Source: an uncultured Verrucomicrobia subdivision 3 bacterium
GTDB taxonomy: Bacteria; Verrucomicrobiota; Verrucomicrobiia; Limisphaerales; UBA11358
NCBI GenBank assembly: GCA_903858275.1
Contig: CAIOIC010000100.1
Span: 1 to 64,000, forward strand
Reading direction: 5' to 3'
Length of the DNA stretch: 64,000 nucleotides
Shown: piece by piece, positions 8,745 to 17,345 of the stretch
Position numbering within the stretch: the first letter of the stretch is position 1
Layout: each line of letters begins with the position of its first letter
Notes under the pieces: generated by a model
Told to the model about the DNA's origin: nothing
Databases searched by the model: none
What the model saw: the letters and a program-made list of their open reading frames with translations, nothing else
Position numbers and translations under genes: made by a program

Positions 8745-9302
8745 ATGGCAACAGCAAGTGATCTTCGCCGCGGAATGGCAATCAATTACAATGGCGACAT
8801 CTCCGTCGTCCTCGACTTTCAGCATCGCACACCCGGCAACTTGCGGGCGTTTGTGCAGGCGACGCTCCGCAGCATCCGCACCGGCAAGGCCTCCGATGTG
8901 CGCTTCAGCTCGACCGAAAAAATCGAGCCCATCCCGATGATGACCACGAAGATGGAATACAGCTACAAGGACGGCGAGGACTACGTTTTCACCGACCCGG
9001 AATCTTACGAGACCGTCACGCTCGCCGCCGATCTTGTCGGTGAAGCGAAAGATTTCATGGTGGAAAACGCGCCGGTCACCGTCACGTTCGTCGAAGAAAA
9101 GGCCGTGTCCGTGGAAATTCCGTCCAGCGTCATCCTCACCGTGACCGACGCTCCCGAAGGCGTGCGCGGCGATTCTGCCAACAACGTGCAGAAGGCCATC
9201 ACGCTCGAAACCGGCATTGTCGTTCAGGCACCGCTGTTCATCAAAACCGGCGAGAAAATCAAGATTGATACGCGCACCCGCAAATACATGGAACGCGCCT
9301 GA
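8745..9302 (+). CDS. efp: Translation elongation factor P
   Basis: A 185-residue EF-P with the three beta-barrel domains, including the conserved late segment NNVQKAITLETGIVVQAPLFI. It relieves ribosome stalling at polyproline stretches by entering the E site. The domain I tip loop reads HRTPGNLRAF, so the residue usually modified (Lys34 in E. coli, Arg32 in Pseudomonas) is Asn32 here. The gene stands alone and ends at a clear intrinsic terminator. Confidence 0.95.
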   Translation: MATASDLRRGMAINYNGDISVVLDFQHRTPGNLRAFVQATLRSIRTGKASDVRFSSTEKIEPIPMMTTKMEYSYKDGEDYVFTDPESYETVTLAADLVGEAKDFMVENAPVTVTFVEEKAVSVEIPSSVILTVTDAPEGVRGDSANNVQKAITLETGIVVQAPLFIKTGEKIKIDTRTRKYMERA

Positions 9303-9340
9303 AGCGGTTTAGCTGTTCCGGAATTCCGGTTCAGCCGCCA

Positions 9341-9366
9341 AAGCCCGCCGTTGTGCGGGCTTTTTT
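9341..9366 (+). terminator. Intrinsic terminator after efp
   Basis: An 8-bp stem AAGCCCGC/GCGGGCTT with a 6-nt loop, followed by a T run to 9366; 38 bp after the efp stop. Confidence 0.9.
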
Positions 9367-9447
9367 ATTGCCCGAGAAAAATCTGCATTTATTGAGCGGA
9401 AAGGCTTTGCAACGGAAACCGGGTGGGCTATTTGTTTTACCAAGCTT

Positions 9448-11223
9448 ATGTCAGGACAAGTGAAAGGAGAAAAAACCTACCGGGGCATCGCCGTTTCGGC
9501 GGGGGTGTGCCGCGGGAAGGTGCTTGTCCTCCACCGCACCCGCCGCGCCATCGTCCGGCGCCCGCTGGAGAATGACGCCATTGAGCCGGAGATCCGGCGC
9601 TTCGAGCACGCGCTTGTCCGCACCCGCCAGCAAATCCTCGAAGTCCAGCGGCGCGTGGCCGCCACGATGAGCTCATCCGAGGCGGACATCTTTGACGCGC
9701 ATCTGCTGATGCTGGAGGACCGGGTGCTCATTGAAGAAGTCCTGAAAATCGTCCACGAGCAAAAGGTCAACGCCGAGTTTGCCTTTCATACCGCCTCCGA
9801 ACGCTACGTCAATGTCCTGGAAAATGTGCAGGACGAATACCTCCGCGAACGCGCCGCCGATTTGCGCGACCTCACCGGCCGCGTGCTCGACAATCTGCTG
9901 GAGGTCAAAGAGGCCTTCAACCTGCGCAATTTGACCGAACCGTGCATTTTGGTCGGCCACGATTTAAGCCCGTCCACGACCGCGCAACTCGACAAAAAAT
10001 TTGTCCTGGGATTCGCCACCGACATCGGCGGCAAGACCTCGCACACGGCGATTCTCGCGCACTCACTCGACATGCCGGCGGTCGTCGGCCTGCAAACCAT
10101 CAGCGAAGAGCTGGCCTCGGGCGATTATGTGCTGCTCGACGGCTACAACGGCGTGGTCATCGTCAATCCGACCGACCAGACGCTTTTTGAATACGGCCAA
10201 CTCGCCAAGGTCAAAGCCTCGCTCGAGGAAAAACTGGCCGAGGTCCAGCATCAGCCCGCCGTCACACTCGACGGCAAGACCATTCATCTTTCGGCCAACA
10301 TCGAGGCGCTGCACGACGTTTCCGCCGTCAGGGAGCATGGCGCGGAAGGCGTCGGGCTGTTTCGCACCGAATTTTTATTCATCAACCGCGAAAACCTGCC
10401 AACCGAGGAGGAGCAGTATAAAGTTTACCGCGAAGTTGCCGCCGCGCTGAAAGCGAACACGGTCATCATCCGCACCCTCGACCTCGGCGGCGACAAATTC
10501 GCCTCGCACCTTCAGCTCGCAAAGGAGATGAATCCGTTTCTCGGCTGGCGCGCCATCCGGTTCTGCCTCGCGCAACCGGAACTGTTTCGCGCCCAGCTGC
10601 GCGCCATTCTCCGCGCCAGCGCCGAGGGCAACATCAAGATGATGTATCCGATGATTTCCGGCCTCGATGAGTTGAACCAGGCCAACGCTTTCGTTGAAAA
10701 ATGCAAGGCCGAGCTGCGGGCGGAAAAAGTTCCCTTCGATGAAAACCTGGAAATCGGCGCGATGATTGAAATACCCTCCGCCGCGCTCGTTGCCAGTGCG
10801 CTGGCGAAGCGCGTGAAGTTTTTCAGCATCGGCTCAAACGATTTGATCCAATACACGCTCGCGGCCGACCGCACGAACGAAAAGGTTTCGCACCTCTACG
10901 AGCCGACGCACCCGGCGATTTTGCGGCTCATCAAGATGACCGTGGAGGCCGCGCACGCCAATGGCATCTGGACGGGGGTCTGCGGTGAAATCGCCGGGGA
11001 CCCCGTGCTCACCCCGCTGCTCATCGGCCTGGGCGTGGATGAATTGAGCGCGGCGCCGGCAATGATTGATCAGGTGAAATACATCATCCGCCGCATCAAA
11101 CTGTCGGAGGCGCAGGCGCTCGCACAGGCGGCGCTGGAGTCCGAATCGCCGTCGGAAATTTTAGCGCGCTGCGCGGAATTCGCCCGGCAAAACGCGCCCA
11201 GCCTTTTTGAAAACCGCGCGTGA
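9448..11223 (+). CDS. ptsI: PTS enzyme I (phosphoenolpyruvate-protein phosphotransferase)
   Basis: A 591-residue cytosolic enzyme I. It transfers phosphate from PEP to its own histidine and on to HPr. The phospho-histidine lies in GGKTSHTAILAHS (His199). The PEP-binding barrel has GVGLFRTEFLF, IRTLDLGGDK, IGSNDLIQYTLAADRTN and the catalytic Cys512 in GVCGEIAGDP. Full length for the family. No HPr, EIIA or sugar permease gene flanks it, so it may serve a regulatory phosphorelay or a distant partner. A possible promoter is TTGCAA at 9407 and TATTTG at 9429, 16 bp apart. Confidence 0.96.
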   Translation: MSGQVKGEKTYRGIAVSAGVCRGKVLVLHRTRRAIVRRPLENDAIEPEIRRFEHALVRTRQQILEVQRRVAATMSSSEADIFDAHLLMLEDRVLIEEVLKIVHEQKVNAEFAFHTASERYVNVLENVQDEYLRERAADLRDLTGRVLDNLLEVKEAFNLRNLTEPCILVGHDLSPSTTAQLDKKFVLGFATDIGGKTSHTAILAHSLDMPAVVGLQTISEELASGDYVLLDGYNGVVIVNPTDQTLFEYGQLAKVKASLEEKLAEVQHQPAVTLDGKTIHLSANIEALHDVSAVREHGAEGVGLFRTEFLFINRENLPTEEEQYKVYREVAAALKANTVIIRTLDLGGDKFASHLQLAKEMNPFLGWRAIRFCLAQPELFRAQLRAILRASAEGNIKMMYPMISGLDELNQANAFVEKCKAELRAEKVPFDENLEIGAMIEIPSAALVASALAKRVKFFSIGSNDLIQYTLAADRTNEKVSHLYEPTHPAILRLIKMTVEAAHANGIWTGVCGEIAGDPVLTPLLIGLGVDELSAAPAMIDQVKYIIRRIKLSEAQALAQAALESESPSEILARCAEFARQNAPSLFENRA

Positions 11224-11235
11224 CCGATGCCCGGG

Positions 11236-11255
11236 CGGTTGCCAACAACCGTTTT
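11236..11255 (+). terminator. Short intrinsic terminator after ptsI
   Basis: A 6-bp stem CGGTTG/CAACCG with loop CCAA and four Ts, 13 bp after the ptsI stop. Weak but well placed. Confidence 0.55.
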
Positions 11256-11307
11256 GGATATTTTCTTCGTGTTCAACCGGCCGGTTCCTGATTAACTATT
11301 CGCGCCC

Positions 11308-11916
11308 ATGAACGAGTGGAACATCCAATCCCGCGCCCATGCTTGCGAAGCCTGCGCCCAGCCGTTTGCCGACCAGCAACTGTATCATACGCTGCTCCTC
11401 GACGAGAAAGCGGGGCTGCGCCGCTCCGACATCTGCGAACCGTGCCGGCAAAAGCAGTCCGCCGCCGACGCCCGCAGCCGCGCCGGCTTCATCTCGCACT
11501 GGCAGGGGATTTTCGAGGTGCCGCCGCCGGTCGTGGACGCGATCCAAAAGGAAACCGCCGAGACGGTTCTCCGTAAAGTCATAGAGCAAAACGATCCGCA
11601 ACACATGGCCGCCGCCTATATCCTGGCCGTGATGCTGGAGCGTAAACGCATTCTCAAGGTGAAGGAGCAAATCAAACGCGACGGCCGGCGGATTTTTATC
11701 TACGAACAGCCGAAGACCGGTGACATCTTTACGATTGCCGATCCAAATCTGCGCCTCGATCAACTGGAACAAGTCCAGCGCGACGTGGCGCAATTGCTGG
11801 AACACGGCCTGAACCCGGCTCCGGCCGCCGCCGCGCCCGCGCCGGCAGCGGAAACCTCCGGCGCAGAAAACGAAACCGCGCCGACGCCGGCCGAAGAACC
11901 GGCACCGGCAAATTAA
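11308..11916 (+). CDS. Hypothetical protein with CxxC pairs upstream of rnc
   Basis: A 202-residue protein I do not recognise. The N-terminus has CEACAQPF and CEPCRQK, a likely zinc-binding four-cysteine knuckle (residues ~14-51). It is followed by a helical region with ERKRILKVKEQIKRDGRRIFIYEQPKTGD and an Ala/Pro/Glu-rich disordered tail from about residue 172. The stop is 6 bp before the rnc start, so the two are probably co-transcribed. An RNA-related role is only a guess from that neighbourhood. Confidence 0.75.
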   Translation: MNEWNIQSRAHACEACAQPFADQQLYHTLLLDEKAGLRRSDICEPCRQKQSAADARSRAGFISHWQGIFEVPPPVVDAIQKETAETVLRKVIEQNDPQHMAAAYILAVMLERKRILKVKEQIKRDGRRIFIYEQPKTGDIFTIADPNLRLDQLEQVQRDVAQLLEHGLNPAPAAAAPAPAAETSGAENETAPTPAEEPAPAN

Positions 11917-11922
11917 TTTCCC

Positions 11923-12651
11923 GTGCCCGCGCTTGCCGAACTCCAAGTCCGCCTCGGCTGGAATTTTCGCGATGAAAATCTGCTCCGTCTCGCGCTCACC
12001 CACCCGTCCGTGGCGCACGAGCAGGACCATCCCGCGCCCCACAACCAGCGATTGGAATTCCTCGGCGATTCGGTGATCGGCTTGGTGATCACCCGCGAAC
12101 TTTATCATAAATTTCCCCAAGCCAATGAGGGCACGCTCACCAAATCCCGCGCCAAACTGGTGAACGCCGCTTCACTGACCGCCCACGGCCGCGCCCTCGC
12201 CCTCGGGGCCCATCTGATTTTGAGCGGCGGCGAGGAGAACACCGGCGGCCGCGAGCGGGCTTCCGCACTGGCGGATGCATTCGAGGCGTTGCTCGGGGCA
12301 ATTTTTCTCGACGGCGGATTGGATGCGGCGCGTCAATTTATCCGGCGCGAGTTTGCCGCCGACATTGAAGCACTCGCCTTGCCGGCCGGCATTGAAAACC
12401 CGAAGGGCGAATTGCAGGAACTGCTGCAATCCAAGTCGCCGAACGCGCCGGTTTACGAACTGATTTCCGCCGAAGGCCCGGATCATGACCGGAGTTTTGT
12501 CTGCGCCGTGCTGCACGAGGGGGCGGAACTGGCGCGCGGTGTCGGCAAAAGCAAAAAAAACGCCGAGAGCGACGCCGCGCTGGCGGCATTGAAAACTCTG
12601 CGAATGGATAAACCGGCTGAATGCGGCGGTCGCGGACCAGTTCCGGCTTGA
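11923..12651 (+). CDS. rnc: Ribonuclease III
   Basis: A 242-residue endonuclease cutting double-stranded RNA in rRNA maturation and RNA turnover. The catalytic domain carries the family signature NQRLEFLGDSVIGLV and the second acidic motif ALADAFEALLGAIFLDGG. A double-stranded RNA-binding domain follows from about residue 162 (NPKGELQELLQSKSP ... GVGKSKKNAESDAALAAL). The start codon is GTG at 11923. It lies 6 bp after the CxxC hypothetical gene and is convergent with the Bat locus. Confidence 0.95.
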   Translation: MPALAELQVRLGWNFRDENLLRLALTHPSVAHEQDHPAPHNQRLEFLGDSVIGLVITRELYHKFPQANEGTLTKSRAKLVNAASLTAHGRALALGAHLILSGGEENTGGRERASALADAFEALLGAIFLDGGLDAARQFIRREFAADIEALALPAGIENPKGELQELLQSKSPNAPVYELISAEGPDHDRSFVCAVLHEGAELARGVGKSKKNAESDAALAALKTLRMDKPAECGGRGPVPA

Positions 12652-12676
12652 TGCAAGCTTCCAAAACGACCCCACG

Positions 12677-13222
12677 TCACCAGTCTTTGACCGGACGCCG
12701 ATTATCGCGGGGCTTCTCTGGCGGCATCAGTTGCAACAACTGCTCATTGCCTTTCTGGGCGTCCAGCAATCGCCCGGCCTCTTCCGGCGTCATCTCGCCG
12801 GGTTTAACGGGCTGAGCTGGTTGCGGCTCCGGCTTTTCGTCCCCGGGCTGGCCGCCAGGATCTTTCTTTGGCTCCTGCGGTTTTTGTTCCTCGGCTTTTT
12901 TCTGATCGGGTTGGTCTTGTTTTTGCTCGTCTGGTTTCGGTGGCTGGGAATCTTTCTTTTGCTCCGGCGGCTGGTTTTGATCTTGTTTCTGCTGCTGCTG
13001 TTGCTGCTGCTGTTGCTTGAGGAGTTCTTCCAATTTCTTCAGTTTTTCGTCATCGGGATAAAATTTCCGACCGCTCTCCACCCGCTCCAACGCGGCCGGA
13101 ACGTTGTTGGAAATGTAAAGCTGCGCGCCGCCGTTAAAAAAACTATCGGCGGGCGCCAACTGCGCGGAAAGCTTCTGCCCCGCAAGCAGCAGGCTAAGGC
13201 TGATGAGGAGTCGCAATGTCAT
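12677..13222 (-). CDS. Exported Gln/Lys/Pro-rich protein, last gene of the Bat locus
   Basis: A 181-residue protein with a signal peptide (MTLRLLISLSLLLAGQKLSA). A short TPR-like segment follows (NGGAQLYISNNVPAALERVESGRKFYPDDEKL), then a run of nine Gln and a low-complexity tail of Gln, Lys, Pro and Asp to about residue 150. It probably lies in the periplasm. I chose ATG 13222, which has AAGGA upstream, over the in-frame start at 13255. It overlaps the 3' end of the BatB-like gene by 29 bp. It may be a BatC-like remnant. Confidence 0.7.
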   Translation of the reverse strand: MTLRLLISLSLLLAGQKLSAQLAPADSFFNGGAQLYISNNVPAALERVESGRKFYPDDEKLKKLEELLKQQQQQQQQQKQDQNQPPEQKKDSQPPKPDEQKQDQPDQKKAEEQKPQEPKKDPGGQPGDEKPEPQPAQPVKPGEMTPEEAGRLLDAQKGNEQLLQLMPPEKPRDNRRPVKDW

Positions 13223-14831
13223 CGATGTCCTTAAGTTTCTTGGTGAATTCTTCAAACTGTTTCCCGGCGATTTTATATTTCTGCGTCAACGACTGCATGA
13301 TCTCGTAAGCGCGGTGAAACTCCGTTCGCTGCACGGCCGTATCCGCGCTGGCCTTGGCCAGCCGCAAAGCCGCTTTGATCTGCCGGACCTGCTCCGCCGC
13401 GCCCCGGGCGAATTTCAAATTGAACCCGGCGTCCACGTCGTTCGTGTTCAGCATCACCGCGCGCTCGTAGATTTTCGCGGCCGCGGCAAAACCCTGTTCC
13501 AGCCCGTCCAAATCTTTCGCCCGCTTGGCTTTTTGGAACTGCACGTTGCCCAGGTTATAAAACGCCGACTGCTGCAATTTCAAATCCGGCGACACGGCGA
13601 CGCGCTGGAAAAGATTCTGCGCCAGATCAAAATTGGTCGCACGATACGCCGCCGTGCCGGCATTGAACACCAGCCGTATATCGTTCGTTCGCACCTCCGC
13701 CAGCTTGGTGTATTCCAGCAGCGCGTTCGTAAAATTCCCATTGCGATATTCGCGCAAAGCCGTCGCCGGCGAGGCGAATCCGCTGAAGCCGGAAACCAGC
13801 AGCGCCAGCAGCACCGCGGTTAAGCGAGACGTTTTCCGGCGCCCGCGTTCCGGCAGGAGAAACTCAACGACCAGCAGCACCCATGCCGCTGCCAGCGGCC
13901 AATAAAACTGCTCGTGATAGCGGCGCACAATCTTTTCCTTCCCCTCCGATTTCGGCAACGGCGCAAGGCCGCGCTCGTAAAGCGTTCCGATGGTGTCCGC
14001 CCCGCGCAACGGCAGATAAAATCCGCCCGCCGCCGCGGCGATGTCCTGCAGCAGTTTTTCGTTAAGCTTCGATTTCAGCACCTGCCCTTTCTCATCGCGG
14101 ACGTAATCGGAATTACCCTTGGCGTCCGTGATGGTTACCAGCGTTCCTTCCGTGGAACCGATACCCACGGTAAAAATCTTCAAGCCTTCCTTCGAAGCCT
14201 GCCCGGCCGCCGCCAGCGCACCTTCGTCGTTGTCCTCGCCGTCCGTGAAAATCACCAGCGCGCGGTGATTGCCCTTTTCCTTGAACGTCGCCAGCGCCGT
14301 GTTGATGGCCGCCGCCAGCGCCGTGCCGCCCTGCGGAATGGCATTCACATCCAGCGCCTGCACGCTTTGCTGGAACGCCGTGTCGTCAATCGTCAGCGGG
14401 CACGACAGAAACGCGTCGCCCGCAAACGCCACCAGCCCCAGCCGGTCGGCCTTGGCCGTCTGCATCAATTCCAGTGCGGCCAGCTTCGCCCGCGCGAGGC
14501 GGTTCGGCGCGATGTCCGCCGCGAGCATGGATTTGGACGTGTCCACCGCCACGACAATGTCCAGGCCGGTTTGTCGAACCTCCTCTTTATCATAGCCGTT
14601 TTGCGGCCGCGCGAGGGCGATGATCAGCAAGGCGGCCGCAACAATCAGCAGCGCGTGACGCCACTTACGCCGCGCGGGCGAGCGGCCGACCGTCAACGAT
14701 TCCAGCAAGCGCGCTTCAACAAACTGCCCCAGCAGCCTCTGTTTCACGCCCTCTCCCCACCACAGAAATGCCGCGAGCGCCGCCGGAATCACCAGCAGCA
14801 GCCACAGCAAATGGGGATACTCAAATCTCAT
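13194..14831 (-). CDS. BatB-like von Willebrand factor A protein with C-terminal TPR region
   Basis: A 545-residue inner-membrane protein. An N-terminal span (LLWLLLVIPAALAAFLWW) and a second near residue 60-75 precede a VWA domain with the MIDAS sequence DTSKS and the distal FTDGEDND. After a further span (~residues 315-350), a periplasmic TPR-like region (FNAGTAAYRATNFDLAQNLF, FYNLGNVQFQKAKRAKDLDG) fills the C-terminus. This combines BatB and BatC of the aerotolerance locus. It overlaps batA by 4 bp. Bat proteins are tied to stress tolerance and envelope function; the molecular role is unsettled. Confidence 0.88.
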   Translation of the reverse strand: MRFEYPHLLWLLLVIPAALAAFLWWGEGVKQRLLGQFVEARLLESLTVGRSPARRKWRHALLIVAAALLIIALARPQNGYDKEEVRQTGLDIVVAVDTSKSMLAADIAPNRLARAKLAALELMQTAKADRLGLVAFAGDAFLSCPLTIDDTAFQQSVQALDVNAIPQGGTALAAAINTALATFKEKGNHRALVIFTDGEDNDEGALAAAGQASKEGLKIFTVGIGSTEGTLVTITDAKGNSDYVRDEKGQVLKSKLNEKLLQDIAAAAGGFYLPLRGADTIGTLYERGLAPLPKSEGKEKIVRRYHEQFYWPLAAAWVLLVVEFLLPERGRRKTSRLTAVLLALLVSGFSGFASPATALREYRNGNFTNALLEYTKLAEVRTNDIRLVFNAGTAAYRATNFDLAQNLFQRVAVSPDLKLQQSAFYNLGNVQFQKAKRAKDLDGLEQGFAAAAKIYERAVMLNTNDVDAGFNLKFARGAAEQVRQIKAALRLAKASADTAVQRTEFHRAYEIMQSLTQKYKIAGKQFEEFTKKLKDIDDIATPHQP

Positions 14832-15826
14832 GGCAATTTTCTTAGAATAGTCTGGCCCAGCACAATCTCCAGCAGCAGCAGCGCCAGTCCCATCGTGATG
14901 AACCAGGGAAACAGCTCCGTGAATTGGGTGTATTTCTTCACGCTCGCCTCGGTCTTTTCCAGCTTGTCGATCTCGGCATAAATCTGCTTGAACCGCCCGG
15001 CATTATCCGCGCGATAATATTTTCCACCCGTCTTGTCCGCGATTCTTTTGAGTGTTTCCTCATCGATATCCACCGCCACATTTTGATAGCCGACCTTCTG
15101 TCCGCCCATGAAAACCGGCATCGGCGCCTGGCCGTGCATGCCGATGCCGACCGTGTAAACTTTCACGCCAATCGCCTTGGCCGCCTCCGCTGCAAGCAAC
15201 GGATCCAGCCTGCCGGAATTGTTCTGGCCGTCCGTCATCAGGATGACAATTTTGCTTTTTGCCTTCAGGTCGCGGAGCCGGTTCACCGCCGTGCCGAGGC
15301 CATCGCCAATCGCGGTGGAATTTTGATTGATCGCGCCGATCTCCAGGCGATCCAGATTTGCCTGGAGAAAATCGTGGTCGAGCGTCAGCGGTGTGCCGAT
15401 GTAAGCCTGCGAGGCGAACAGCACCATGCCGATGCGATCATTCGGACGCTTGTCGATGAAGCCTTTCAACACCAGCCGGGCCATATTGAAGCGGTTCACG
15501 CGCTCGCCGCGCACCTCGAAGTCCTCGGAAATCATGCTGCCCGACAAGTCAAGCGCCACGACGATATCCACGCCGCTCGCCTTGATCTCCGTCGTGCTCC
15601 TGGTCAAACGCGGCTGGGCCAGCGCGACGATGAACAGCGCCAGCGCCAGCCAGCGCAGCGAACCCAGAAAACCCCCGAAGCGGGAGCGGTGAATGTTTTG
15701 CATCGCCCGCACCAGCTGCACCGAGGAATAGAGGAACGCCGGCGGCGCACCGCGCCGTCCCTTCAGCCACGCCAGCACCGGCAGCAGCAGGAGCAGCAAC
15801 AACAGCCATGGATGGGCAAAGGTCAT
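14828..15826 (-). CDS. batA: BatA-like VWA membrane protein
   Basis: A 332-residue protein with two N-terminal membrane spans (WLLLLLLLLPVLAWL; LGSLRWLALALFIVALA), a VWA domain with intact MIDAS DLSGSM and MTDGQNNSG, and a C-terminal span (FPWFITMGLALLLLEIVLG). It is paired with the BatB-like protein by a 4-bp overlap. Known Bat proteins form membrane complexes with MoxR ATPases. Confidence 0.92.
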   Translation of the reverse strand: MTFAHPWLLLLLLLLPVLAWLKGRRGAPPAFLYSSVQLVRAMQNIHRSRFGGFLGSLRWLALALFIVALAQPRLTRSTTEIKASGVDIVVALDLSGSMISEDFEVRGERVNRFNMARLVLKGFIDKRPNDRIGMVLFASQAYIGTPLTLDHDFLQANLDRLEIGAINQNSTAIGDGLGTAVNRLRDLKAKSKIVILMTDGQNNSGRLDPLLAAEAAKAIGVKVYTVGIGMHGQAPMPVFMGGQKVGYQNVAVDIDEETLKRIADKTGGKYYRADNAGRFKQIYAEIDKLEKTEASVKKYTQFTELFPWFITMGLALLLLEIVLGQTILRKLP

Positions 15827-16386
15827 TCCGATTCTGGATTCTGGATTCTGGATTCTGGATTCACGGGTTGCGGCTCCGTTTCCTCGACCAGGCGCAGCGC
15901 GGAAGCATGCAACCCGCGCAGCTCATTTTCACCCGGCTCGTATTTGGCGAACTTCACCAGGTCGCAGCTGGCCAGAAATTCGCCGAGGCTTTCCTTCTGC
16001 TCCGGCAGCAGCAACTTCGTGCCGCCCAGTTCCCGCAGAAATTCTTCCGTCGTCCGTTCGGGTGCGTGGAAATTGAACCGCTCCTCCAGATACGCCCGCG
16101 CCGTGTCGGACACCGCAATCACGAATGGCTTGGGCTGCGCGATGAGCGCCAGCGCCTGCTCCAGTTTTTGCTTCGCGCGGACATGCGCCGGCACCGGCGG
16201 TGGCAGGACGATGTTCGTCCTGCGATTTCTCCACCAGCGCCAGAGCAGAAATATGGCCGTAGCAAGCGCCACCAAAATCAGCCCCCACCACAGCCAGGCC
16301 AAGCCAGAAATCTCGATTGGCGGCTTGATGTCGCGGATGTCTTCCGCAACGGCCGCCGCGCTTTGCGTTGTGACATTCGTGATCAT
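15823..16386 (-). CDS. DUF4381-type membrane protein of the Bat locus
   Basis: A 187-residue protein with one N-terminal span (ISGLAWLWWGLILVALATAIFLLW). It is followed by a basic stretch and a cytosolic helical domain with AVSDTARAYLEERFNFHAPERTTEEFL, typical of the DUF4381 proteins found between DUF58 and BatA genes. The extreme C-terminus (PVNPESRIQNPESE) is translated from a tandem heptamer array, so the original end may have been replaced. It overlaps both neighbours by 4 bp. Confidence 0.85.
   Translation of the reverse strand: MITNVTTQSAAAVAEDIRDIKPPIEISGLAWLWWGLILVALATAIFLLWRWWRNRRTNIVLPPPVPAHVRAKQKLEQALALIAQPKPFVIAVSDTARAYLEERFNFHAPERTTEEFLRELGGTKLLLPEQKESLGEFLASCDLVKFAKYEPGENELRGLHASALRLVEETEPQPVNPESRIQNPESE
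15831..15858. repeat. Tandem heptamer, 4 x attctgg, at C-terminus of DUF4381 gene
   Basis: Same unit and same copy number as the array at 4159-4186. It forms the last codons of the DUF4381 gene and lies just before the batA start. Confidence 0.95.
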
Positions 16387-17342
16387 CCGCGCAGCCTCCG
16401 TTTCTCGCGGTTCTCAAAAAACTTCGCCAGCGGCGGACCATATTCCTGATCCGTGCGCAACTGCATCGCGTCAATGCCCGCGCGCCGGAACAGCCGGGCC
16501 GTTTCCTGCTGCGCCTTCGCCTGCCGCTCCGCAAACGCGGCCCGCTTGCGCGCGTCGCCGGTATTGACCTCAACCACCTGCCCCGTTTCGGCGTCTTGAA
16601 AAATCAACCGGCCCAGATCCGGCAGCTCCAGCTCGTGCGGATCCGCAACCTGCACCGCCACCACGTCATGCTTGCGGTTCACCTGCCGCAGCATGGTGAA
16701 CGACGCCTGCGCCAGCGACTCCAGCGACATCATGTGCGGACGCGGCGCTTTTTTTTCACCCGGCCGGCGCGGGGCGACGGGCGAGCCCAGAAAATCCGAA
16801 ACGATCACCGTGATGGCCTTGTGCGATTGCACGCGCAGCATAAATTCCAGCGCCGTGTTCAAATCCGTCCCGCGCCGCTTCGGCTCGTGGAACAGCACTT
16901 CCCGGATGACGCGCAGGACGTGGCTGCGGCCTTTGCGCGGCGGGATGAATTTCTCCACCTCGTCGCTGAAGAGGATGAGGCCGACCTTGTCGTTGTTGCG
17001 AATGGCGGAAAAGGCGAGCACGGAGGCGATCTCGGCGGCGAGTTCGCGCTTGGATTGGCCGCGCGAGCCAAACAGACCCGACCCGCTCACGTCCACCACG
17101 AGCATGAGCGTGAGTTCGCGTTCCTCGACGAACTTCTTGATGAACGGATGATTCATCCGCGCGGTGACATTCCAGTCAATCGCGCGCACGTCGTCGCCGG
17201 GCTGGTATTCGCGCACCTCGTCGAAGTTCATGCCCTGGCCCTTGAAGACGGAATGGTACTGGCCCGCGAGGGTTTCGGTCACGATGCGGTTCGTGCGAAT
17301 CTCAATCTGGCGAATCTTTTTTAAAATCTCCCGCGGTATCAT
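16383..17342 (-). CDS. DUF58-domain protein of the MoxR/Bat locus
   Basis: A 319-residue soluble protein. The DUF58 core is visible as YHSVFKGQGMNFDEVREYQPGDDVRAIDW and RELTLMLVVDVSGSG, the latter a VWA-like MIDAS (DVSGS). DUF58 proteins accompany MoxR ATPases and are thought to be their substrate or adaptor. It overlaps the DUF4381 gene by 4 bp. Confidence 0.92.
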   Translation of the reverse strand: MIPREILKKIRQIEIRTNRIVTETLAGQYHSVFKGQGMNFDEVREYQPGDDVRAIDWNVTARMNHPFIKKFVEERELTLMLVVDVSGSGLFGSRGQSKRELAAEIASVLAFSAIRNNDKVGLILFSDEVEKFIPPRKGRSHVLRVIREVLFHEPKRRGTDLNTALEFMLRVQSHKAITVIVSDFLGSPVAPRRPGEKKAPRPHMMSLESLAQASFTMLRQVNRKHDVVAVQVADPHELELPDLGRLIFQDAETGQVVEVNTGDARKRAAFAERQAKAQQETARLFRRAGIDAMQLRTDQEYGPPLAKFFENREKRRLRG

Positions 17343-17345
17343 GGT

